DNA from: Desulfobacteraceae bacterium
GTDB taxonomy: Bacteria > Desulfobacterota > Desulfobacteria > Desulfobacterales > Desulfosarcinaceae
Reading direction: 5' to 3'
NCBI GenBank assembly: GCA_024230435.1
Contig: JAAERL010000021.1
Span: forward strand, 1-64,000
Length of the DNA stretch: 64,000 nt
Shown here: piece after piece, positions 58,753 to 64,000 of the stretch
How the letters are laid out: the number at the start of each line of letters is the position of its first letter
How positions within the stretch are numbered: the stretch's first letter is position 1
The notes under the pieces: generated by a model
Seen by the model: only the letters and a program-made list of their open reading frames with translations
What the model was told of the DNA's origin: nothing
Database searches by the model: none
Made by a program: the position numbers and the translations under genes

Positions 58753-59412
58753 ATGAGTAAAAAAGTCGGTGTGTTATTATCAGGCTGCGGAGTGTTTGAC
58801 GGCACTGAAATCCATGAATCCGTACTAACATTGCTTTTTCTTGATAAAGTAGGCGCAGAGGTGATTTGCACTGCGCCGGATATGAACCAGTTGCATGTGA
58901 TCAACCACATGACTCAGGAAGTTATGGATGAAAAACGTAACGTGCTCATTGAATCAGCCAGAATCGCCAGAGGCAATGTTTTAGATTTAAAGACCCTTGG
59001 TGCAAATGATATGGACGCCATTATCATACCGGGCGGATTCGGGGCTGCAAAAAATCTCAGTGATTTTGCCTTGAAGGGGCCTGAATGCGAAGTGCATAGT
59101 CAGGTGAAACGAATTTTGGCGGAAATGCTCAAGGCAAAAAAACCCATCGGCGCTATTTGTATTTCTCCGGCGATGGTTACCAAGGCCCTTGCTGATGTTC
59201 ATCCGGAGGTCACGATTGGCATTGACACGGGTACGGCTGCAGCTATCGAGACAATGGGGGGCAAACATCTGTCGTGTAAAGTGGCTGATATCATAGAAGA
59301 CAGCTCAAATAAGATTGTTACCACCCCTGCATACATGCTCGGTCCTGGAATAAAAGATGTGGCTGTTGGAATTGAAAAACTGGTGAACAAAGTTCTCGAT
59401 CTGGTCAATTAG
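58753..59412 (+). CDS. elbB: ElbB family DJ-1/PfpI-like glyoxalase
   Basis: The 219-residue protein matches ElbB closely: GVLLSGCGVFDGTEIHESVLTLLFLDKVGAEVICTAPD, VLIESARIARG, IIPGGFGAAKNLSDFA, PIGAICISPAMV (nucleophile cysteine) and VVTTPAYMLGPGIKDVAVGIEKLV-like end. ElbB is a glyoxalase III-type protein once linked to isoprenoid synthesis. AAGGAGAGG precedes the ATG. Its TAG stop is completed by the first two bases of a reduced repeat element. Confidence 0.93.
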   Translation: MSKKVGVLLSGCGVFDGTEIHESVLTLLFLDKVGAEVICTAPDMNQLHVINHMTQEVMDEKRNVLIESARIARGNVLDLKTLGANDMDAIIIPGGFGAAKNLSDFALKGPECEVHSQVKRILAEMLKAKKPIGAICISPAMVTKALADVHPEVTIGIDTGTAAAIETMGGKHLSCKVADIIEDSSNKIVTTPAYMLGPGIKDVAVGIEKLVNKVLDLVN

Positions 59413-59468
59413 GCGGTTGGCGGAAAAAAGACATGCAAGATGGTATATTATTTAACTGCAAATCGCCT
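59411..59468 (-). repeat. Long-palindrome repeat, internally deleted copy 5
   Basis: AGGCGGTTGGCGGAAAAAAG joins directly to GACATGCAAGATGGTATATT and the right end AATCGCCT. The core and most of the left arm are missing, leaving 58 bases. The remaining right half matches copies 2 and 4. Its first two bases complete the TAG stop of elbB. Confidence 0.75.
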
Positions 59469-59553
59469 TAAAGCCTGTTTTGGGATTTGATCAAAGTTCG
59501 TTTCATCGAAAAGCGCTAATCAGGAAGGATTTCGGAAAGGATACTTGAGCCGA

Positions 59554-59585
59554 TTTTAGAGCCTGTTGAAAAACAGGCTCTAAAA
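59554..59585. terminator. Perfect 14-bp hairpin, bidirectional terminator
   Basis: TTTTAGAGCCTGTT, a GAAA tetraloop and AACAGGCTCTAAAA form a perfect stem whose outer pairs give U tracts on either strand. It lies between the convergent elbB and YfaZ-like genes, where a shared terminator is expected. Confidence 0.8.
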
Positions 59586-59638
59586 TCAGGGTAAACACAT
59601 ATCTTTTGAGATAATTATCTTTTTCGCAGGTACAGAGT

Positions 59639-60235
59639 CTAAAAGCTCATAGTAAGACCAAGCCTTACCATGCTTTCATCCAAATCCCATTTGCCGGACT
59701 CGCTGTCCATTCCAACATCATATGCATTGTAGCTTAATCTGACAGATGCGTTTGGCAACACTCGCAATCCTACCCCCATATTAAGCTCGGTATAATTATC
59801 AGCATCCTCAAAAGTCAACGGATCAGGACTGTAGGCCATTCCACCGAAAATCTCCAATGGAATGGGCATAATTCTTTTGGGAAATACATAACTTAATTTT
59901 CCCGCAAAAGCTACTGCAGCGATATCACCTGAGCGATGGCCATCCTCGGCGGTACCATAAATGCTTTTAAGTCCGACCTCGGTACCAAAACCTTGCCCGA
60001 AATTATCGTTGCCAACGAACAATCCAAGATTTGCCCATTTAAATTTCGTGTCATCGCTTTCACTATAAAGACCTGATAACCCAAGTTTCATATATCCGTT
60101 GTTTGTGGGTTTTCGAACACCAACATCACCATAAAGAGTGTGCTGGCCCGCAGATAGTTCCAGGTCAATTGTGTCAGCATAACAAATTCCGCTCCCAATA
60201 ATCAAAACAATCAATACCATTAAACCGTTACGCAT
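59639..60235 (-). CDS. YfaZ-like outer-membrane beta-barrel protein
   Basis: The 198-residue protein has a signal peptide (hydrophobic residues 4-15, cut after GICYA). Alternating aromatic/hydrophobic beta strands follow, including GYMKLGLSGLYSES and NMGVGLRVLPNASVRLSYNAYDVGMDSE. It ends MVRLGLTMSF with a terminal phenylalanine, the outer-membrane assembly signal. This pattern fits the YfaZ family, whose function is unknown. GGAGG fixes the ATG at 60235. It is a single gene. Confidence 0.75.
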   Translation of the reverse strand: MRNGLMVLIVLIIGSGICYADTIDLELSAGQHTLYGDVGVRKPTNNGYMKLGLSGLYSESDDTKFKWANLGLFVGNDNFGQGFGTEVGLKSIYGTAEDGHRSGDIAAVAFAGKLSYVFPKRIMPIPLEIFGGMAYSPDPLTFEDADNYTELNMGVGLRVLPNASVRLSYNAYDVGMDSESGKWDLDESMVRLGLTMSF

Positions 60236-60247
60236 ATGTTCCTCCAA

Positions 60248-60560
60248 TTTTAATAAAATAATAGCATATCCATCCTTTAGAGCTATAACCAGCTAATGCA
60301 ATTTGACGTACTCGTCTTTTTTGAATGGATACAACGTTGTTTGCGCTCCCCAATACAAACACGTATACAATGGCCTCCCATATTTCTTTCAAGAATCGTG
60401 CCTTCTTAAAATCACTTGATTTTTATAAAAATTTTAAAATAAAGGCGCGATCATAAACAAAACGAGTATACAAAATAGTCACTTTGATTACCATAATGGA
60501 ACCTGCGTATCAAGAAAGCTGGAAAAATGAAAAATTATTAAAATTATTTATAGTCATATC
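60248..60560. other. AT-rich intergenic region
   Basis: No gene, hairpin or repeat is recognised. It lies between the divergent YfaZ-like gene and the tRNA-Leu promoter. Confidence 0.4.
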
Positions 60561-60590
60561 TTGACAAACTGCTAATGATGCAGGTAAAAA
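60561..60590 (+). promoter_or_regulatory. Candidate sigma-70 promoter of tRNA-Leu
   Basis: TTGACA is followed after 18 bases by TAAAAA. It lies about 70 bases ahead of the mature tRNA end, which would need a 5' leader removed by RNase P. Confidence 0.45.
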
Positions 60591-60656
60591 GACCATTCAC
60601 TGGCTGAATGAAAAGCGTTTCGGCTGAATTTTAAAAATAGGCATTGATATAGTTTT

Positions 60657-60744
60657 GCCTGGATGGCGGAATAGGTAGACGCAAGGGACTTAAAATCCCT
60701 CGGTATTTAATACCGTGCCAGTTCGATTCTGGCTCCAGGCACCA
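60657..60744 (+). tRNA. tRNA-Leu (anticodon TAA), CCA encoded
   Basis: The acceptor arms GCCTGGA and TCCAGGC pair over seven bases, followed by A and an encoded CCA. The anticodon loop CTTAAAA on stem AGGGA/TCCCT gives TAA, reading UUA and UUG codons. A long variable arm (CGGTATTTAATACCG) marks a class II tRNA. The T loop is GTTCGATTC. Confidence 0.97.
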
Positions 60745-60753
60745 ATAATACCA

Positions 60754-60790
60754 GGGGGTTAGCTAAGCGCTAATCCCCTTGTCTTTTTAA
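60754..60790 (+). terminator. Terminator of tRNA-Leu
   Basis: GGGGGTTAGC and GCTAATCCCC pair over ten bases (one G-U) around TAAGC, followed by TTGTCTTTTT. It lies ten bases after the CCA end. Confidence 0.85.
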
Positions 60791-60926
60791 ACTATAAGTT
60801 TTTTCTCCAACTGAGTTAAATTTTTGACAAAATGTTCCGATAATGACTATGACCCTGGCATCAAATGAAAAGGGAGATCGTTTTGTTCTGAAGCGTTTTT
60901 ATCGCTTGAAAGTGTAATATTCCCAG

Positions 60927-60955
60927 TTGACAAAACCGGGGAATAACTTTAATAT
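60927..60955 (+). promoter_or_regulatory. Sigma-70 promoter of the HU/IHF gene
   Basis: A perfect TTGACA, 17 bases and TAATAT precede the ATG at 60985 by about 30 bases, leaving a leader of some 23 bases that contains the ribosome site AGGGGGGA. Confidence 0.75.
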
Positions 60956-60984
60956 TTTTAATTAATTAGCTTTAGGGGGGATAA

Positions 60985-61260
60985 ATGAACAAAGCAGATT
61001 TAGTAAATGCACTCAAAAACCATAATGGCTTTACGCGTTATGAAGCTGAAAAAATAGTAGATATTTTTTTCGGTACTATGGCTGACGCGCTCGCCCGGGG
61101 TGAAAGAGTGGAAATTCGTGGTCTCGGAAGTATTTTTGTCAAAGAGTATAAATCGTATGTAGGGCGCAATCCTAAAACAGGAGAGCCTGTAAGTGTAAAG
61201 CCCAAAAAACTGCCTTTTTTCAGATGCGGAAAAGAACTTAAAGAACGGGTGGATTTTTAG
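60985..61260 (+). CDS. HU/IHF family nucleoid DNA-binding protein
   Basis: This 91-residue protein of the HU/IHF fold has the N-terminal helices (MNKADLVNALKNHNGFTRYEAEKIVDIFFGTMADAL), saddle strand RVEIRGLGSIFVKEYKSYVGRNPKTGEPVSVKPKKLPFFRCGKELKERV. The beta arm has GRNPKTGE and the proline that intercalates DNA (SVKPKKLPFF). The features sit between HU and IHF-beta, and subunit identity is uncertain. It bends DNA and could assist sigma-54 promoters. It has its own promoter and is followed by repeat copy 6. Confidence 0.93.
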   Translation: MNKADLVNALKNHNGFTRYEAEKIVDIFFGTMADALARGERVEIRGLGSIFVKEYKSYVGRNPKTGEPVSVKPKKLPFFRCGKELKERVDF

Positions 61261-61281
61261 GAAAACAGCCGTTAGCTGTTT

Positions 61282-61449
61282 AGGCGATTTTTGCTAAAGA
61301 ATATAACATCTTGCTCATCTTTTTCTGATTCTGAACCGTTTTTACGGTTGTGTCAAAGGTCCGAATAGGTAACGTATGCAGACTTTGGCGCACCTTGAAG
61401 GCGAAAAAAGTTTCACGCAATATGATATATTCTTTTCCGCCAATCGCCT
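61282..61449 (+). repeat. Long-palindrome repeat, copy 6
   Basis: It is a full-length copy in the same sense as copies 1 and 3: AGGCGATTTTTGC at the left, the inner GTGTCAAAGGTCCGAATAG...GTATGCAGACTTTGGC in the middle, then TTCTTTTCCGCCAATCGCCT at the right. It follows the HU/IHF gene. Confidence 0.85.
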
Positions 61450-61638
61450 TATTTCTTATAGCGCATCCTTATAGTGTCCATCAGTTCAATGACACTAAAG
61501 GATGGGATTCAGCCATTACCCGCCTCTTCCAAGGGCTTGGAATTTGCAGCACTCTAAAAATATAGCCTAAATGGAAGGAAGATGTCCTGAAATAGTGCAT
61601 CAAGGGAAATTTCTTTATGCCCTTAACATAAATAGGCG

Positions 61639-62085
61639 ATGCTAAATTACTCGCATACGTTAAAATTTCCGGCCGCAAAATCTAAAGACCGGTTAAAAAT
61701 TCCTCAATCAAAGATGGATGAGGCGCCGCTGGTTCAGGATGACTTACTTTCTGAAGAGGAAGAAAATTGGATCGTATGCAAACAGTGTGGCCAAGAGCTT
61801 GCCAAGCCAACCGAACGCGCTGATGTTAACGGATCACACCGGCATTCATTTGCAAATCCAAATGGGATAATATTTGAAATCGGATGTTTTTCCATAGTTC
61901 GCGGTTGCCGGAAATATGGTGTGCCATCCGCTGAATTTACATGGTTTCCGGGATATGCGTGGCAAGTTATTGTTTGCGCCAAATGTTTATCCCATTTGGG
62001 CTGGTTGTTTTTGTCCAGGCAAAGCGGCCATTTTTTTGGACTTATACTTGTTCAATTAGCGGAGCGGCCGTCCAAAAACCACTAA
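61639..62085 (+). CDS. CULT-domain (cereblon-like thalidomide-binding fold) protein
   Basis: A 148-residue protein with a non-conserved 40-residue head, then a complete CULT domain. Zinc ligands are C47, C50 (CKQC) and C113, C116 (CAKC). Three tryptophans, W102, W108 and W122, lie in FTWFPGYAW and GWLF. Their spacing to the second zinc pair is the same as the human cereblon triad W380, W386, W400 with C391, C394. HSFANPNGIIFEIGCF and FFGLIL complete the family lines. Bacterial single-domain CULT proteins are known from Magnetospirillum; the natural ligand is unsettled. The start at 61639 has a weak ribosome site; ATG at 61714 is the alternative. Confidence 0.85.
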   Translation: MLNYSHTLKFPAAKSKDRLKIPQSKMDEAPLVQDDLLSEEEENWIVCKQCGQELAKPTERADVNGSHRHSFANPNGIIFEIGCFSIVRGCRKYGVPSAEFTWFPGYAWQVIVCAKCLSHLGWLFLSRQSGHFFGLILVQLAERPSKNH

Positions 62086-62090
62086 ATAAG

Positions 62091-62273
62091 GTCAACAACC
62101 CCTCGGCTAAAGACCGAGGGGCTTGAAGAGGTAACTATTAAGCCCGGTTGATTAGCCTAAGCTCTTTGAGAGCTACGTTACACTGGAATATATAGTCACC
62201 CTGGAATACTCCACACGTTCCAGGCACAGAGGCGATTCATCCCCAAGGCTAAAGACCTTGGGGTTTTCTCACC
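62091..62273 (+). mobile_element. Relic or non-autonomous IS200/IS605-type element (two hairpins)
   Basis: Two hairpins bound a 180-base segment with no gene: CCCCTCGG/CCGAGGGG at 62099-62121 and CCCCAAGG/CCTTGGGG at 62251-62273. Both have the same loop CTAAAGA. The left one continues GGCTTGAAGAGG and the right is preceded by GGCGATTCAT and followed by TTTTCTC, which resemble the subterminal hairpins of IS200/IS605 elements. No tnpA or tnpB remains. The right hairpin with T tract may also end transcription of the CULT gene. Confidence 0.5.
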
Positions 62274-62431
62274 TCATCATTTTATAAAATTGTATACAAA
62301 CAGACAAATATAGGCTAAGGAATTCAAATTGCCGGGTATAGCATCGGATTTATAACCGGCTGGTTATTCAATTTAGTTATTCACTATGACTTTAAATTGT
62401 GCTTATAAACATAAAAAAGCACTATAGATTG

Positions 62432-62447
62432 TGTTTCACGTGAAACT
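62432..62447. promoter_or_regulatory. parS centromere site (ParB-binding)
   Basis: TGTTTCACGTGAAACT matches the near-universal parS consensus TGTTTCACGTGAAACA at 15 of 16 positions, with the full 14-base palindrome intact. Such sites bind ParB and lie mainly near the replication origin. The parAB genes and origin are not in the window. Confidence 0.85.
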
Positions 62448-62546
62448 GAATATCATTATCAATAAGAATCAGTGCATCGGCCGATCACAGATTGGACAAA
62501 TTGGCTATTTGTGCATTGGAACCGGTTTTCTTTCAATGGGTACGAC

Positions 62547-62744
62547 ATGACCAAAATATCCCATCTAATAGGATATGCCTGCGTTTTATTTGCTGCCATT
62601 ATTTTAGGAAATTGGTTTATCGCTGAATTAAAGAAAAAAACGGCCAATAGGGGAAATTGGTATAATCCGCTACTCACCATTCCCGGAATAATAATTATTA
62701 TAATAGTTTTAGCCATGCCTATCGCGGCCCGCTTGCTACGCTGA
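62547..62744 (+). CDS. Small two-span membrane protein
   Basis: From the ATG at 62547, 65 residues give two hydrophobic spans (ISHLIGYACVLFAAIILGNWFI and LLTIPGIIIIIIVLAMPIAAR) joined by a basic loop. A longer frame from 62472 exists but would start inside AT-rich sequence without a ribosome site. GGGTACG lies ahead of the ATG. I recognise no family. It precedes the radical SAM gene by 16 bases, so co-transcription is likely. Confidence 0.55.
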   Translation: MTKISHLIGYACVLFAAIILGNWFIAELKKKTANRGNWYNPLLTIPGIIIIIIVLAMPIAARLLR

Positions 62745-62760
62745 GTCAAACTCCGAATAC

Positions 62761-63855
62761 ATGTCAATAAAACACCTTTACGCAGACCCTCCACTTTTAC
62801 GGCATCAACGTGTTGCAGAAATAGCTGATAGACTTGAGCTTACGCCACAAGTGCTTGAAGACAAAAGCATACTATTCAAGCTTATTAAATCCAGCAATGA
62901 CCCCTGGCGTAAGGGCAAGGAAATTTTATGGTTATCAAACAATAAGGGGGCGTTTATCAAGCCATGCCCCGGAACGCGGGATTATTTATGTTGCGGATAT
63001 CAAATCCTTCACTTTGCGGCGTATTGTGTCATGGATTGCTCTTATTGCATTCTGCAAAGCTATTTTCATCCTCCCGTGTTGCGCTATTTTATCAACCATA
63101 ACGATTTATTTTTAGAGCTTGAGCAAATTTTTCAAAAAAATAGCATAGTGAGAATAGGAACGGGAGAATTTACAGATAGTCTTATGTGGGAGAACTTTTC
63201 AGATCTTACTCCCGATCTGGTTCACAGATTCTCTTCACAGCAGAACGCAATTCTGGAGCTCAAGACTAAAACAGTTAATATAAAAAAGCTTAAATTATTA
63301 CCTCACAACCGTAAAACGATTCTTTCCTGGTCACTGAACACACCGCAAATTATCAGCAAACAAGAAAGAGCTACGTCATCCCTGGATGCCAGGTTTCGAG
63401 CTGCAAGACAATGCAGTGACTGGGGATACCCATTGGCATTCCATTTCGACCCCATATTTATCTATCCGGGTTGCGAGAAGGAATACAAAAATGTTGTGAA
63501 AGAATTGTTCACCCATATCTCGCCATCCAATGTGGTTTGGATCAGCCTGGGGGCCTTTCGATTTATGCCCGCATTGCAGCAGGTTGTAAAACAGCGTTTT
63601 TCCGAATCGGATATTGTGTATGGAGAATTCATACCGGGCTTGGATGGTAAAATGAGATATTTCAAAAAGCTTCGAATGGACATGTTTAAGATTTTAGTTG
63701 AACAGATAAAGTCGATTTGCCCGGATGTGTTAGTTTATTTATGCATGGAAGATGAGCAGGTCTGGAACTATTGCTTTGGATATTCTCCTGATCAAAAAGG
63801 CGGGATTGCCGCTATGCTTGATGACAGCGCCCGGAGGCATTGTGATCTTGTGTAA
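62761..63855 (+). CDS. Spore photoproduct lyase (SPL)-like radical SAM protein
   Basis: The 364-residue protein has CVMDCSYC, a C-x3-C-x2-C motif (C89, C93, C96) in the context GYQILHFAAYCVMDCSYCILQSYF typical of SPL-family radical SAM enzymes. RIGTGEFTDSL follows, and the barrel strands ILELKTKT, TILSWSLNTP and LAFHFDPIF continue through to a C-terminal RFSESDIVYGEF...MRYFKKLRMDMF. SPL repairs thymine spore photoproduct in spore formers; relatives in non-sporulating bacteria have unclear DNA-repair or other roles. The ribosome site is weak. Nothing else is recognised to the window end (63856-64000). Confidence 0.85.
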   Translation: MSIKHLYADPPLLRHQRVAEIADRLELTPQVLEDKSILFKLIKSSNDPWRKGKEILWLSNNKGAFIKPCPGTRDYLCCGYQILHFAAYCVMDCSYCILQSYFHPPVLRYFINHNDLFLELEQIFQKNSIVRIGTGEFTDSLMWENFSDLTPDLVHRFSSQQNAILELKTKTVNIKKLKLLPHNRKTILSWSLNTPQIISKQERATSSLDARFRAARQCSDWGYPLAFHFDPIFIYPGCEKEYKNVVKELFTHISPSNVVWISLGAFRFMPALQQVVKQRFSESDIVYGEFIPGLDGKMRYFKKLRMDMFKILVEQIKSICPDVLVYLCMEDEQVWNYCFGYSPDQKGGIAAMLDDSARRHCDLV

Positions 63856-64000
63856 AACGCAAATCGCTGATCAAGTGCTTGAAAATTATAATTCTTTCCT
63901 ATTTTTTTGTTCAATTCATTTTCGTTCGTTGCGTCAAGCTGCATAAACGGTAGGCATGCCCCCATCTTTGCTTCTTGAAAGTTAATCCAAATCCTTTGCA

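Noticed and set aside
61350-61565. A 71-codon frame through repeat copy 6
   Set aside because: It is generated mostly by the repeat itself and has no ribosome site or conserved content.

Overview
The window looks like a chromosomal segment of a flagellated, Gram-negative Desulfobacterota (Desulfobacteraceae-like) bacterium. The Gram-negative assignment rests on P-ring and L-ring flagellar genes, a CMP-KDO synthetase for lipopolysaccharide and a YfaZ-type outer-membrane protein. The group assignment is an inference from gene content: a PfaA/PfaD-type secondary-lipid synthase, an ADP-forming acyl-CoA synthetase, an FMN-binding glutamate synthase domain protein and many RpfG-type response regulators. 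No rRNA or lineage marker confirms it.

Region 1-13,150 is motility. It runs from a chemoreceptor broken by the window edge and an SDR dehydrogenase to flgF-flgG-flgA-flgH-flgI-flgJ behind a sigma-54 site, flgM-flgN-flgK-flgL behind a near-perfect sigma-28 site, and a converging operon (REC/HD-GYP regulator, motA, motB) behind a second sigma-28 site. Region 13,800-19,970 is a tightly packed five-gene signalling cassette (two histidine kinases, a REC-HD-GYP protein, an HDOD protein and a REC-PAS protein) with no DNA-binding output.

Region 20,000-32,200 is mostly housekeeping: larB, kdsB, a sigma-54-preceded small Cys protein, a putative HExxH metallopeptidase, a metal ABC transporter lacking its binding protein, guaA, a TrpF-like protein coupled to efp, a Kv-type channel and a CorC/HlyC protein. 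Region 32,500-38,330 holds an overlapping three-gene operon (DUF89-like protein, HAD protein with a DxYGT motif, GT4 glycosyltransferase) divergent from manA. Region 38,380-47,470 has a VOC remnant, glutamate synthase, ADP-forming acyl-CoA synthetase, crotonase, Cys-rich protein and proAB.

Region 47,640-56,500 is a compact synthase: one 2136-residue KS-AT-ACP-ACP-KR-DH protein and a separate PfaD enoyl reductase, with a MerR-like regulator gene between them preceded by a 30-bp palindrome. Region 57,000-64,000 holds an M24 peptidase, thioesterase, ElbB, YfaZ, tRNA-Leu, HU/IHF, a cereblon-like CULT-domain protein, an IS200/IS605-like relic, a parS site and a spore-photolyase-like radical SAM protein.

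A family of about 170-bp imperfect palindromes (ends AGGCGATT...AATCGCCT) occurs seven times, in both orientations and in whole or reduced form. In two places its first bases complete the stop codon of the adjacent gene.
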